A stretch of 64,000 nt of DNA from Fluoribacter dumoffii NY 23 (GCF_000236165.1 NZ_CM001373.1:3625574-3689573), one strand, 5' to 3'; counted from the stretch's first letter, positions 25,747 through 36,010 are shown. Notes: generated by a model not told the origin, from the letters alone. Numbers and translations: made by a program.

Positions 25747-26001
25747 AATTCATTTCTCAATATGACAAATTGAGAGTATTATAACCAATAATTCAGCTAA
25801 TGGTGATGCATTTTTGCAAAAAATGATATTTTTAATACATTTACCCAATCAGCCGAATTGATGAAGGCAGTACATTTTTTGCGTGCTCCAGGGACATACT
25901 CTAGTTCGGATTGCTAAATCCGCGACAAACAGGATAAAAACTGCTGCCCGGATGCAAGGAGGCATAACCCACATCTAGAGCTATTTTTAGGCAATAACGA
26001 A

Positions 26002-26859
26002 ATGAAATGCAATATCATAGGCGCAGGTCGAGTAGGTAAAAACATCGCTTTATCCTTGGTGCAGAAACAAATTATCTCCTCAGTTTCCATTTGTAACCGC
26101 AGCATGGAAAGTGCTCAACAAGCGTGTCAGGATCTGGGTTTTGGACAAGCGAGCGAAAACATAGAAGAGTTACCTGCAGCGGAAATAAATTGGATATGCT
26201 GTAATGATGATGCCATTAGCAATATAGTGGAAACTCTGGTGGATAATCCTTTTTTGAAACCCGGAACTTTTGTTTTTCATTGCAGCGGTGTCCTTAATTC
26301 CCAGGTTCTTGAGCCATTAAAAAACCACGGCTGTTTCATTGCAAGTTTTCATCCGCTAAAAGCGTTTAAAAGCAATTATCTTGATGCTTTTGCGTTTGCA
26401 CAAGTCGATTGTGTTTTGGAGGGGGATGCCAAGGCTTGCAACTGGTTAAAGGATGCCTTCACCCTGTTGGATGCAAATCTCATCCCCATCGCGCCTGAGT
26501 CTAAAGTACTCTATCATGCCGCCGCCTGCATGGCTTCAAATTATCTGATTACCCTGGCAGCTTGCAGTGAAGAATTATTTCTAAAAGCCGGAATATCTCC
26601 GCAAAAAAGTCGACAGATGATGGTCAATTTAATGCAAGGGAACTTGAATAATTTAATGCAAAACGCAAACATTGCTGATTCACTCACAGGTCCCTTGGCA
26701 AGAGGGGATATTCAAACGCTCGCTCTGCATTTCAATGCCATAGACAATCCGCAAATACGATGTCTATATCAAAGCGCGGCATTGAATACCTTGCCATTAG
26801 CGCAACTGTCTGCAGAAATAAAAGAAAAAATTAAGCTATTTTGTAGTTTGGAAAATTAA
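26002..26859 (+). CDS. DUF2520 / Rossmann-like oxidoreductase
   Basis: A 285-residue protein. The N-terminal dinucleotide loop is NIIGAGRVGKNIALSL, followed by ICNRSMESAQQA. A beta-alpha region then ends in FHCSGVLNSQVLE and FHPLKAF, a pattern characteristic of the DUF2520 (ProC / 6-phosphogluconate-dehydrogenase-like) group. The C-terminal helical dimerisation domain contains YHAAACMASNYLITL. The natural substrate is unknown. It is the only plus-strand gene within a run of minus-strand orphans and reads like ordinary housekeeping sequence. Confidence 0.85.
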   Translation: MKCNIIGAGRVGKNIALSLVQKQIISSVSICNRSMESAQQACQDLGFGQASENIEELPAAEINWICCNDDAISNIVETLVDNPFLKPGTFVFHCSGVLNSQVLEPLKNHGCFIASFHPLKAFKSNYLDAFAFAQVDCVLEGDAKACNWLKDAFTLLDANLIPIAPESKVLYHAAACMASNYLITLAACSEELFLKAGISPQKSRQMMVNLMQGNLNNLMQNANIADSLTGPLARGDIQTLALHFNAIDNPQIRCLYQSAALNTLPLAQLSAEIKEKIKLFCSLEN

Positions 26860-26889
26860 GTATTTGCAGAAAAACCAGTGAGGACCTCA

Positions 26890-26916
26890 CCTGGGTGTCG
26901 CTATACTCCACCCAGG
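26890..26916. terminator. bidirectional stem-loop between convergent genes
   Basis: CCTGGGTG (26890-26897) pairs with CACCCAGG (26909-26916), an 8-bp perfect stem with an 11-base loop. It sits between the convergent stops at 26859 and 26924 and so can serve both. T-runs are poor on either side. Confidence 0.55.
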
Positions 26917-26923
26917 CTATAGT

Positions 26924-29500
26924 TTACTGATATGTGGGGGTTGTATCATTAGTTATTTCTTCGAGGAGCTCAACACCTTGGCTAGGACTATCTGTCTTCG
27001 GAGGAGGAGGAGGAGTAAAACCAAATACGTCACCTTTACCTATTGATTGTCCACTCACGTTTAAGGTTCCTACTAAGGTTTGAGGACCTCCATTACATGT
27101 AACAGGGTTAACTTCTTCTTGATGAGCACTTTGATAATCTTTCATAGCTGCCTGTATTTTAGGTTCTATTTGCGCATTGGTTTTACTCTTATAAACGGCA
27201 TAGGCGGGGAGGCCCACTAAAAAAAATCCTACTCCCGCTGTAATCACACTAAGAAAAATACCCACTTTTCCGAGGTATGAACCCAAACTCTTGGGCTCCC
27301 AAGAATCGGCCATTTGTTTGGTTAAACCTTTATGTGCTTGCATTTTACCAGCTTTACCTTGGCTTAAGTTTTGCAGCGAAGACTCCTCGGCGATATTTCT
27401 ACTTTGATTAGAAAAGAAATTAACAATTGCAACAAAGGGAACTGCATACCAAGACACGCCATCCAATGTTTTTCTGGCGTTTACTTTTGCGGAAGCCCCT
27501 TGATCCACATCACTAATCAGAGACACCCCTGATTGCAATCTTTTATCATACTGTTCATCCATTAGTCTTTTTAACTTTTCAGTCTCGTTGATGACAGTCT
27601 CTCCTTCAGAGACAGCGAGTAAATTCATCGTTGCAAAAATTTCACTTTCCTCAAGATTACCTGCTTCATGATCAAAAATGGCTACTCGACCATTAATTGC
27701 TTGTGCACGCTCATTTCCACTTTTACATCCGGCGATAGAAGCTTCTTCGACAAAAATTGATAAGGCTTGTATGAGCTTGGAATACTCATGTTGATGGTGC
27801 AAATTATTGGCCATCATTTTTTTTAATGCTGCTTTTGCACTTTCTACAGGATTTACTGCCTCAGCTCCTAGTTGCTGGCTTTCCCATCCTTTTTTAATAT
27901 CTTGAATCAATGCAATAGCTTCTTTTCCTTGCGGGGATGCAGAAAAGAAAAGGTCATCCGTTGGATGGGCATTAGCCTCCCCCAGGAATTCCCTATATTT
28001 ATCAAATACCTCTTTAACCATATTCCTTTGGATATCATCCTCGCCAACAAGGTTGTATAACATCGCCATTTCTGCCATCAAAGTGGCTTCTGTTCTTAGG
28101 GAGTTTCCTCCATACCCTAAAGTATCTCCAAACCCATTAATAGAAATGTTTTGTACAAGACAGAAGGGTTTGGGATTAACAGAATCTAATTGGCTTTTGT
28201 TATACAGGTGGGCTCCGCTGAGTATAATGCGAGCCCCTGCTGATTGTTTGTTACCATTAATATCGCCCAGTGTATCATTAATCGCTGTATGAAGATTATA
28301 AGTAAAGGCTTTGCCTATCTCAGGTTTATCTGTGACTACCTTATCTAATGAATACTTTGCTGCAATTGTTAGCAGCTTAACACTGACATCATTAATGGCG
28401 GCCGGCTTTTCAATATCTTTCTTCACATCCAAAGAGGGAGTTCTTATCTGTAACCGGGATGGAGTATAACCTCCCTCTTTCAGGGCTATAGTTGCAATTT
28501 GCCTGTCTGCAAGCGTATCGACTCCTCGTTCATGCGCGGTATTCTCGGAACCAGAAATCCAGGTAGCGAGCTTTGAAGAGCCATCTGTGTGCAAAAGATC
28601 ATTAGGAGTAGCAGTAGTTGATTCAGCAAGATGTAAGACATCAGCTTGTTTCAGGTCTTTTCTGGAGAGACGTTTACCAGTGGCCCTTACTACTTCTTCC
28701 ATTAAAATACCATGTGCTTCTGCAGAAATTCCTTTACGTGCTTTATCTAATTCTTTAATAAGCTTCGCTTCATCAAGCGTATTACCTTTGCTGGCTTTTG
28801 CGAGAGCTTTTTTAAATGCGCCTTCAACTAAAACCTGCACACGCTCCATTGCTTTTTGATGTGCTTCAGCCATTTGCATTTGGATTATTTTTTGCTCTGC
28901 TTTAAATTGCGGAGTAAATTTTTTATTAATTTCTCTTTTGACTGTTTTGATTTGCTCGAGCAAATCTTTGAATTCCTCTTTGAATTCTTCGCGGTTATAC
29001 GTGCCAGCATCTATTTTCGTGTCAATTGCTTTTTTAAGTTGACTCTCAAGTTCACTGATTCCTGCTTCCTTTTCCAGCTTCTTTTTTAGTTTGTCCCCAG
29101 TTTGTTTTTCAAAGACTTTTCCATAAGTACGTGCAGCAAGTGCTAAATGAAAATGATATTCTTGTTGGAGAGGAATAATACTGCTTTGTACAGTGGATAA
29201 CTGCTGTAAAGCAGTATCGTCTAGTCCATACTTTTCCATGTAAGCATCTTTAAGCGCTTGGAGATCCGGATCTTTTGTCACATCAAGACTAACTGTAGTT
29301 ACTTTTGAAGGTTTGATATCACCAACAAAACCAGCTTTAAATTGCTCCAGAGCATCCTCTGGCAGTGCAACATCAATTAATATGCGGCCTTGAGGATCAA
29401 TGAGTAAATTATCGGGACTGACCAAAGCTTTTTCTTTTGCTTTTTCAATAAGCAAGTTTATATAAGCTTTGCGAGCCTTAATTTGTTCTTCAGTAAGCAT
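26924..29500 (-). CDS. SidF-like phosphoinositide phosphatase effector candidate
   Basis: An 858-residue protein from ATG 29500 (a TTG four codons earlier is in frame). The middle has the block INGFGDTLGYGGNSLRTEA followed by a long helical section and then the loop GCKSGNERAQ. This is a CX5R phosphatase P-loop (Cys592 to Arg598) of the SopB/SidF type, which remove phosphates from phosphoinositides on host membranes. Canonical members read CKSGKDR; here the Lys-Asp pair is Asn-Glu. The C-terminal region has a membrane hairpin (GIFLSVITAGVGFFLVGL, about 746-768), as SidF also has, then a proline run and a Glu-rich tail (VELLEEITND) like an E-block secretion signal. N-terminal residues 120-290 are coiled coil. 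Activity is inferred. Confidence 0.72.
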   Translation of the reverse strand: MLTEEQIKARKAYINLLIEKAKEKALVSPDNLLIDPQGRILIDVALPEDALEQFKAGFVGDIKPSKVTTVSLDVTKDPDLQALKDAYMEKYGLDDTALQQLSTVQSSIIPLQQEYHFHLALAARTYGKVFEKQTGDKLKKKLEKEAGISELESQLKKAIDTKIDAGTYNREEFKEEFKDLLEQIKTVKREINKKFTPQFKAEQKIIQMQMAEAHQKAMERVQVLVEGAFKKALAKASKGNTLDEAKLIKELDKARKGISAEAHGILMEEVVRATGKRLSRKDLKQADVLHLAESTTATPNDLLHTDGSSKLATWISGSENTAHERGVDTLADRQIATIALKEGGYTPSRLQIRTPSLDVKKDIEKPAAINDVSVKLLTIAAKYSLDKVVTDKPEIGKAFTYNLHTAINDTLGDINGNKQSAGARIILSGAHLYNKSQLDSVNPKPFCLVQNISINGFGDTLGYGGNSLRTEATLMAEMAMLYNLVGEDDIQRNMVKEVFDKYREFLGEANAHPTDDLFFSASPQGKEAIALIQDIKKGWESQQLGAEAVNPVESAKAALKKMMANNLHHQHEYSKLIQALSIFVEEASIAGCKSGNERAQAINGRVAIFDHEAGNLEESEIFATMNLLAVSEGETVINETEKLKRLMDEQYDKRLQSGVSLISDVDQGASAKVNARKTLDGVSWYAVPFVAIVNFFSNQSRNIAEESSLQNLSQGKAGKMQAHKGLTKQMADSWEPKSLGSYLGKVGIFLSVITAGVGFFLVGLPAYAVYKSKTNAQIEPKIQAAMKDYQSAHQEEVNPVTCNGGPQTLVGTLNVSGQSIGKGDVFGFTPPPPPKTDSPSQGVELLEEITNDTTPTYQ

Positions 29501-29631
29501 AATTAATCTCAACTTGGACTATCTTAGTTTAATTTTAGCACATTAAAGATTATGGAAACCTTATGGGGTGGTATTTTAAAAATAAATAGTGGGGAAAGGT
29601 CGGTTATAGTTGATTATAATTAATTCAATTG

Positions 29632-29656
29632 GGAGCCGGGATTCACACCGAGCTCC
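29632..29656 (-). terminator. stem-loop after the RND pump gene
   Basis: GGAGCCGGG (29632-29640) and CCGAGCTCC (29648-29656) form a 9-bp stem with one mismatch and a 7-base loop, just past the pump stop at 29677 on the minus strand. No T-run is present. Probable 3-prime end of the efflux operon. Confidence 0.4.
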
Positions 29657-29676
29657 ATTGGCATTGGTAAGCAGGC

Positions 29677-32600
29677 TTAAAGATTAACTTCTTTCAGATT
29701 TGTGGCGTGGGCATTCCTTTTAGCCTTTCTGTTCTCATGCCAGGTTTGCAGCATTACAAAAAAGGCAGGGACAAAAACTACTGCCAGGCAGGTGGATGCC
29801 AACATGCCGCTACACACAGCAATACCTATCGAGCGTCGGGCATTGGCACCTGCCCCCGTTGCGAATACTAAAGGCATGACCCCGAGAATAAAGGCAAAAG
29901 AAGTCATCAAAATAGGTCGGAAACGGGTTTTTGCCCCAATTACTGCCGCTTCCATTATGGATTTACCATGTAATTCGTGTTGTTCGCGTGCCACTTCCAC
30001 AATCAAAATCGCATTTTTAGCGGCCAAGGCAATAAGCAGCAGCACCCCGATTTGCGTGTACATATTATTAGCAAGCCCCAAAGCCGATAAAGCCAGAACC
30101 GTGCCAATCAAGGCTAAAGGCACACTTAACAGAATGGACACAGGGGCTATCCAGTTCTCATATTGCCCCGCTAATATCAGGTATATCAAAATAAGAGACA
30201 GCATAAAAATATAATAGCTGAGATTTCCTGCAATTTTTTCCTGATAAGCAGTACTGGTCCACTCAAAAGATATTCCTGCAGGCAAAACTTGTTTTGCAAC
30301 GCGCTCCATAGCCGCCATCGCTTGCCCGGAACTATAACCTTGGGCGGCCATTCCATAAATATTTGCCGAAGGATATAAGTTGTATAAAGAAATAATGGGC
30401 GGCCCTACGGTAGGCGTCATGTCAGTGAGCGTCCCCAGGGGCACCATTTCACCCGACTTATTGCGGACATAAAAATTACGAACATCGCCAACGGTCATGC
30501 GTGAGTCTGCATCGGCCTGCACATAAACCTGAAATACCTGCCCAAATTTTGAAAATAGATTCACATAGGAAGAACCCAGATAGGTTTGTAAGGTTTCCGA
30601 GGCATCGCCAACTGAAACTCCCAAGGCCTCTGCCTTAACCCGGTTAATGGGCGCTGAAAGCTGGGGGGCGGAGGCACGAAATGAAGTCATCAGGCGTTGC
30701 AATTCAGGTTGTTGGCTTGCATAGCGGATCATTTGATCCGTAGCGGTTTGCAATTTACGATAATCAAAGGATCCGTCTTGCAACTCCACTTGCATTTGAA
30801 AACCGCCCGAAGTACCAAGGCCCTGGATGGGTGGAGGGATCATCACCAAAACTTTAGCCCCTAGAGTTTTTCCTGCAACCGCATTGAGTTTTTTATATAA
30901 TGAAAGCAAATCCTCATCTTTACCGCGTACGCTCCAATCTTTAAACATCACATACAAGACGCCACTATTTGCAAGGCTGGCACTGTTATCCAAAACCGAG
31001 ATCCCATCAATAGTGATTACATTTTCTATCCCGCCAATTTTGGATACTTGCTCGCTTAATTCATGCAAAAGTGCTTCGGTGCGGCCCAAACTGGAACCAT
31101 CAGGCAATTGGACGCTCAACATTGCATAGCCTTGATCTTCAATGGGAATAAAGCCGGTAGGAATTCGACTGAGGCCTAAAATGGCCAAGAGTACGAGTAA
31201 AAGCCCTATGAGACATACGGTTTTATTTTTATGGACTAGCCTGTCTATGAATCCTATATATCTGTTTTCTATGGGATAATAATATCTATCAAATGTGCGA
31301 AATAGGATATTTTTCTTTTTCTGGGGGTCAATGGGTTGAAGCCACAAAGCGCATTGAGTCGGTTTCAATGTCATGGCATTGATGGCACTGATAAATGCGG
31401 TTGCCGCAATAACCAGCGCAAACTGGGCATACATTGCTCCGGTTAACCCGGGCATGAAACCCGCAGGGACAAATACAGCCATCAGGACAAGGGTAATTCC
31501 GAGAATAGGACCTATTAATTCGCCCATGGCATCAATTGCCGACTGTTTTGGTGAGGTGCCGCGTTCAATATGTTGAGTGACGCCTTCAACAATTACAATC
31601 GCATCATCCACCACAATCCCAATTGCCAAAACAAGAGCAAATAAAGTAAGTAAATTGATGGAGTAACTTAAAACGAGCATTGCGAAGAATGCACCTATAA
31701 TTGTTACTGGCACCGTGGTTGTGGGCACGAGGGTGGCGCGATAATTTTGTAAGAACAATAAAATAACTATCAAAACCAAAATACCTGCTTCAAACAGGGT
31801 TTTATATACCTCGTCCACTGACGCTTTAACAAACACCGTAGTGTCAAAAGGAATTGAATACTCCATCCCAGGGGGAAATTTTTCTGCCATTTTTGCCACC
31901 GCTTTACGCACCTCGGTGGCAACTTCAAGTGCATTGGCCCCCGGAAGTTGAAATATACCGATAGCAGCCGTCGGTTTATTATTCAACTTGGCAAGCTGAT
32001 TGTAATTGCTCGAACCCAATTCCACACGTCCCACATCCCTTATGCGGACAATTTGCGCGCTACTGCTTGCATTAGCACTTTGATTGGGCTGTTGGGTGAC
32101 TGTTTTGACAATGATGTTTTCGAATTGGCTAACATCAGCAAGTTGTCCTGGTACATTCACTGTAAATTGATAAGGTTGTTTGCCTGCTGCCGGTGGAGCT
32201 GCAACCTGGCCGGAAGAAACCTCCTGGTTTTGATGGCTTATCGCCTGCAGGACATCGCTGGGATTAAGTGAGTAGGCCAACATTTTCTTAGGATCGAGCC
32301 AAACACGCATCGCATAGGTACCGGTTCCAAAGATGAGTACATTCCCTACACCAGGTAAGCGCGCCAATTCATCTTGCATATTAATCGCGGCGTAATTATC
32401 AAGAAATAATCCATCATATTCATTATTTTTGGAGGTGAGGGTAATAAATTGCAGAATGGCAGTAGATTTTTGCTGGACCAAAACCCCCTGTTTTTGTACT
32501 GAGTCTGGCAACTGCGCCATAGCAGCTTGCACCCGGTTCTGGACCAGTACTTGTGCAAAATTGAGATCGGTGCCAATTGCAAAAGTAACGATGAGGGTAT

Positions 32601-32865
32601 AAGTCCCGTTATCCGTACTGGTGGATTGCATGTACAGCATGTTTTCCACGCCATTGACTTGCTGCTCGATAGGCAAGGCAACGGTTTTGATGAGGGTTTT
32701 CGCATCGGCACCAGGATAAGTAGTAGTCACCTGAATGGTGGGTGGAACAATAGCAGGATATTGGGATACGGGCAGGGCAATAATTGCTACCAATCCCAGC
32801 AGTACTATAAGGAGCGCTATAACGTTTGCCAAAATAGGCCGCTCAATAAAAAATTTAGAAATCAT
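29677..32865 (-). CDS. RND multidrug efflux pump, inner-membrane subunit (HAE1 family)
   Basis: A 1062-residue proton-driven pump (AcrB is 1049). It starts MISKFFIERPILANVIALL with the first of twelve expected membrane helices. Helix 4 carries the proton-relay pair in GIVVDDAIVIVEGV and a later helix the partner Lys in AAKNAILIVEVAREQ. The two large periplasmic loops are present with the usual PGADAKT, LPGVGNV and FKDWSVRG landmarks, so the duplication is complete. Third gene of the OMF-adaptor-pump operon. No local regulator gene is seen. Likely exports lipophilic drugs, bile-like compounds or dyes. Confidence 0.96.
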   Translation of the reverse strand: MISKFFIERPILANVIALLIVLLGLVAIIALPVSQYPAIVPPTIQVTTTYPGADAKTLIKTVALPIEQQVNGVENMLYMQSTSTDNGTYTLIVTFAIGTDLNFAQVLVQNRVQAAMAQLPDSVQKQGVLVQQKSTAILQFITLTSKNNEYDGLFLDNYAAINMQDELARLPGVGNVLIFGTGTYAMRVWLDPKKMLAYSLNPSDVLQAISHQNQEVSSGQVAAPPAAGKQPYQFTVNVPGQLADVSQFENIIVKTVTQQPNQSANASSSAQIVRIRDVGRVELGSSNYNQLAKLNNKPTAAIGIFQLPGANALEVATEVRKAVAKMAEKFPPGMEYSIPFDTTVFVKASVDEVYKTLFEAGILVLIVILLFLQNYRATLVPTTTVPVTIIGAFFAMLVLSYSINLLTLFALVLAIGIVVDDAIVIVEGVTQHIERGTSPKQSAIDAMGELIGPILGITLVLMAVFVPAGFMPGLTGAMYAQFALVIAATAFISAINAMTLKPTQCALWLQPIDPQKKKNILFRTFDRYYYPIENRYIGFIDRLVHKNKTVCLIGLLLVLLAILGLSRIPTGFIPIEDQGYAMLSVQLPDGSSLGRTEALLHELSEQVSKIGGIENVITIDGISVLDNSASLANSGVLYVMFKDWSVRGKDEDLLSLYKKLNAVAGKTLGAKVLVMIPPPIQGLGTSGGFQMQVELQDGSFDYRKLQTATDQMIRYASQQPELQRLMTSFRASAPQLSAPINRVKAEALGVSVGDASETLQTYLGSSYVNLFSKFGQVFQVYVQADADSRMTVGDVRNFYVRNKSGEMVPLGTLTDMTPTVGPPIISLYNLYPSANIYGMAAQGYSSGQAMAAMERVAKQVLPAGISFEWTSTAYQEKIAGNLSYYIFMLSLILIYLILAGQYENWIAPVSILLSVPLALIGTVLALSALGLANNMYTQIGVLLLIALAAKNAILIVEVAREQHELHGKSIMEAAVIGAKTRFRPILMTSFAFILGVMPLVFATGAGANARRSIGIAVCSGMLASTCLAVVFVPAFFVMLQTWHENRKAKRNAHATNLKEVNL

Positions 32866-32922
32866 TCTGCCGTCTTCTCACTTTTAAGGATTACCTGAAT
32901 AACGCCGCCTGACACACCTAAA

Positions 32923-34122
32923 TTAATGCTGGGCATCCCCTTTGTCTTTCTTATCTGTTTGCACCGTCTGGTCGCGCGGTTCCACTTTATTGCCTGGAGT
33001 TGCAAATTGCAGGCCATCAATTATGACTTTATCCTGGGCAGCAAGACCTGTAGCTACTGCACGCATTCCATTCTCCACACTGCCCAAAGTGACTCTTTTC
33101 AATACCACGATATTGCTCGCATCGACGATTAATACATATGCCCCGATTTGATCATAAAGAATCGCCGTATCAGGAACCGTCAACTGCTTTTTGGGTTTGG
33201 ATATTGCAATCCTTACCTGCACAAAAAGCCCCGGAACAAAAATTAAATCTTTATTTGGCAAAAGAGCGCGCAGTTCCATGGTGCCTGTAGATGCATTTAA
33301 GCCTGTATTCACAAAATCAAGGGTAGCCTTATATTTTCGTTCCGGATTAGTTTGCAGGCTTACTTCGACGGGAACCTGCTTGATATCTTGCGGTTTAAAT
33401 CCTTGTGCACGGGCGGCCTCTCGTAAGTTAATTAAATCTATTTCATTCAAGTTAAAGTACACATAAATCGGATCGATCTGCTCTATTGTTGCCAAATTGG
33501 TGGCCTCACCATGTCCTACAAGATTGCCGACATCTACCAAGTGCCGTCCAATTCGGCCGTCAAATGGCGCTGAAATGTGCGTATAACTGTAATTGATTGC
33601 TGCATTTACTTCTTCAGATTCGGCCTTATCCAGTTGGGCAGCAATTTCCAGAGTTTTGGCATACCATTTTTCAACCTCATTTAGGGAAGTAGCATGTTCT
33701 TTATACATCCGTTGCTGGCGGGCATATTCTGATTTGTTATATACAAGTGAAGCTTTTGTTGCCGCAACATTCGCCTTGGCAGCTCTTAGTTTTTCAAAAT
33801 AAGGCTCAGGTTGAATCACAAAGAGTTCTTTTCCCTTTTTGACAAAAGTTCCATCAACAAACTCAATTGCATCAAGATAACCTTCAACACGGGCCACCAG
33901 ATTGACTGAATTATAAGCTACGGTATTGCCTGTTTGGGTCACATATTGGGCCATTTCTGCAAGTATTGGTTTTTGAACGACTACTGCAGGCACAGGAATG
34001 GCTGGCGCCTTGCTTTTACCAAAAAAATGCACCAGCAAATAGATTAGAAATAAAACAGCAAGCACTATCCCTGCGATTTTGAATGATTTTGAATCTCGAT
34101 TAAAGTTCATACCTGATACCAT
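32923..34122 (-). CDS. RND periplasmic adaptor (membrane fusion protein)
   Basis: The HlyD/AcrA-family subunit that bridges pump and outer-membrane channel. It has an N-terminal membrane anchor (IAGIVLAVLFLIYLLVHF), the first lipoyl half VARVEGYLDAIEFVDGTFVKKG, and a helical hairpin (AAKANVAATKASLVYNKSEY). The second lipoyl half YTHISAPFDGRIGRHLV precedes the beta-barrel and membrane-proximal domains ending near VIIDGLQFATPGNKV. The anchor is a helix without a lipobox. The start is uncertain: ATG 34122 is used, ATG 34110 and TTG 34173 are alternatives, none with a strong ribosome site. It lies 57 bases before the pump gene. Confidence 0.93.
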   Translation of the reverse strand: MVSGMNFNRDSKSFKIAGIVLAVLFLIYLLVHFFGKSKAPAIPVPAVVVQKPILAEMAQYVTQTGNTVAYNSVNLVARVEGYLDAIEFVDGTFVKKGKELFVIQPEPYFEKLRAAKANVAATKASLVYNKSEYARQQRMYKEHATSLNEVEKWYAKTLEIAAQLDKAESEEVNAAINYSYTHISAPFDGRIGRHLVDVGNLVGHGEATNLATIEQIDPIYVYFNLNEIDLINLREAARAQGFKPQDIKQVPVEVSLQTNPERKYKATLDFVNTGLNASTGTMELRALLPNKDLIFVPGLFVQVRIAISKPKKQLTVPDTAILYDQIGAYVLIVDASNIVVLKRVTLGSVENGMRAVATGLAAQDKVIIDGLQFATPGNKVEPRDQTVQTDKKDKGDAQH

Positions 34123-34254
34123 TTTATTAAATTTTCCCAATAATCCTTTTCCCTCACCCTGCTTTTTTCTCAACCGCTTTATAGGGAAAATATTTGCGTC
34201 CCTGCACCCTGCTGAAAAAAGATTTTTTCCTCCCTTTTTTATGGGAAGTCTTCT

Positions 34255-35811
34255 CTACCAGTTCGGTAAATAAAGTTCTTTTATTTTTTCTTTTCTGGTT
34301 CGCGGTGCCTCATGATTCTTCTCCTTAAGCAAAGAGCCCCAATTGGTGCGCGCCGCCATTTCGGCTTTAATTTGTTGCGGCACCACATCATTATTCCCTC
34401 GTATTTCCCAGCCACCGCCGAGCGCACGATAAAGTGCGACCAACGCCTGGGGAATATTTGCTTGCGCATTGACAAGGGATGTCTGGACACTTAATTGCTG
34501 CTGTTCTGCATTCAATACCGGGGTAAAGTCCACCTCGCCATTGATGTAGCGAATGATTGCCAATTTTAAAGTTTTGATTGCAGCATTATTGGCTTTGCTT
34601 AAGGCTTGCTCTGCTTTTTTTGCTTCAATATAAGCCGTAATCGCGTTTTGCACTTCTTGCTGCGCTTTTAACACTAAATTGACATAGTTTAATACAGACT
34701 GCTGGAATACCGCGTCCTGAGCCCGTACTGCGTTGGTAATTTGGCCATAGTTAAGTATGGGCCAGGTCATAGTTGGGCCGGCAGTTATTGAGTGGTTTGA
34801 CCAGTTAAACAAATCTGCAAGTGAATTTTGAGCAATATTGTTTGCAGAAAAAACAAAAGTACCGTTTAAAGCAAAGGATGGAAAAAGATTAGCTTTTGTT
34901 GCGCCTATTTTAGCTGACTGGGCAATGGCATCCAATCGTGCCTGGTGTATGTCCGGGCGGCGTGCCAAGGTTTCTTTTGGAATACCCACTGCTACAGTGG
35001 ACGGCGCTTTGGGGATTCCTTTACTTTGTTTGAGTTGGCCGTCAATACCATGGGGTACCGTCCCTAATAAAAGCGCCATTGCATTTTTTTGTTGTTCCAG
35101 ATTATTTTGCAACGGAGGCAAAGAGGCTTCTGTTTGCGAAAGCTCAGTCTGCGCTTGCTCCACATCGATCAAGTTGGTTTGCCCTGCATTGTAGCGGGCT
35201 CTGGCTATTTTTAAACCCTGCCTCTGAACTACAATATTGGCTTTTGTCACCCGGATTTGTGCTTCATAGGTTCGAATTTGAATGTAGGTGCTGGCCACAT
35301 CTGCCGTGAGGGTGACCAAAGCATTATCGTAGGCAGCAAGAGACGATAAAAAAGTAGCATCATTCGCTTGAATCGCTCTTCGATATTTCCCCCAAAAATC
35401 AAGTTCCCAATTCGCGGTAAAACCCAAAGATGCGGTCTCAAATGAAGAGGGTAAGAGTGATTGCAGTTCAGTACCACCAATTTCATAATAAGTGAAATTG
35501 CCGATTGCTGCCTGTTGTTGGGGATACAACATTCCCACCGATTGAGCCAACAGGGCGCGGGTTTGTAATACCCTTACCCCAGCGATCTGGACGTTCAGAT
35601 TATTGTGATATCCTTGGTTAATTAAGGATGTAAGTACTGGATCATGGAAAACCTGCCACCATTTTATTGTTTTAAAAGGTGTTTCTTTTACTGAGGCATC
35701 TTTTTTGGGCCAATGCGCCGCCACTGGTTTTTTGGGCTCTTTATAATTAGGGCCAACCATAAAACAAGCACTAAGAAGCAGACAAGCAACAAAGGTAAAA
35801 ATTTTTAACAT
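34255..35811 (-). CDS. RND outer-membrane factor lipoprotein (NodT/OprM family)
   Basis: A 518-residue TolC-like channel. The start at ATG 35811 gives a lipoprotein signal MLKIFTFVACLLLSAC with the lipidated Cys in LLSAC, followed by FMVGPNYKEP, the classic OprM/NodT mature N-terminus. Two repeated OEP domains follow: first half FTANWELDFWGKYRRAIQ and ARYNAGQTNLIDVEQA, second half ETLARRPDIHQARLDA and AIIRYINGEVDFTPVLNA. First gene of the operon, so the three RND parts are encoded in the order outer membrane, adaptor, pump. The final 40 residues are charged and long for the family. Confidence 0.95.
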   Translation of the reverse strand: MLKIFTFVACLLLSACFMVGPNYKEPKKPVAAHWPKKDASVKETPFKTIKWWQVFHDPVLTSLINQGYHNNLNVQIAGVRVLQTRALLAQSVGMLYPQQQAAIGNFTYYEIGGTELQSLLPSSFETASLGFTANWELDFWGKYRRAIQANDATFLSSLAAYDNALVTLTADVASTYIQIRTYEAQIRVTKANIVVQRQGLKIARARYNAGQTNLIDVEQAQTELSQTEASLPPLQNNLEQQKNAMALLLGTVPHGIDGQLKQSKGIPKAPSTVAVGIPKETLARRPDIHQARLDAIAQSAKIGATKANLFPSFALNGTFVFSANNIAQNSLADLFNWSNHSITAGPTMTWPILNYGQITNAVRAQDAVFQQSVLNYVNLVLKAQQEVQNAITAYIEAKKAEQALSKANNAAIKTLKLAIIRYINGEVDFTPVLNAEQQQLSVQTSLVNAQANIPQALVALYRALGGGWEIRGNNDVVPQQIKAEMAARTNWGSLLKEKNHEAPRTRKEKIKELYLPNW

Positions 35812-36010
35812 GAGTGCTAAGATTTCCCTATCCCACTTATTTTCCAATACTGGAAATGATTAGCCATTATTTCCCAGAACTTTATCATTACTGCAAATTA
35901 TTTGATAGATCATCCGATTAAATAGTGGATTTGAGCGCTGCCATTCACTCGCCTCAAAAAATAATTGCCTAAAATAAAGGGGACTTAATTCCCAGGAAAA
36001 TTTATGCATA

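Noticed and set aside
29702..30214. 170-codon antisense frame inside the RND pump gene
   Set aside because: It mirrors the coding bias of a strongly supported pump; long antisense frames are common opposite membrane genes.
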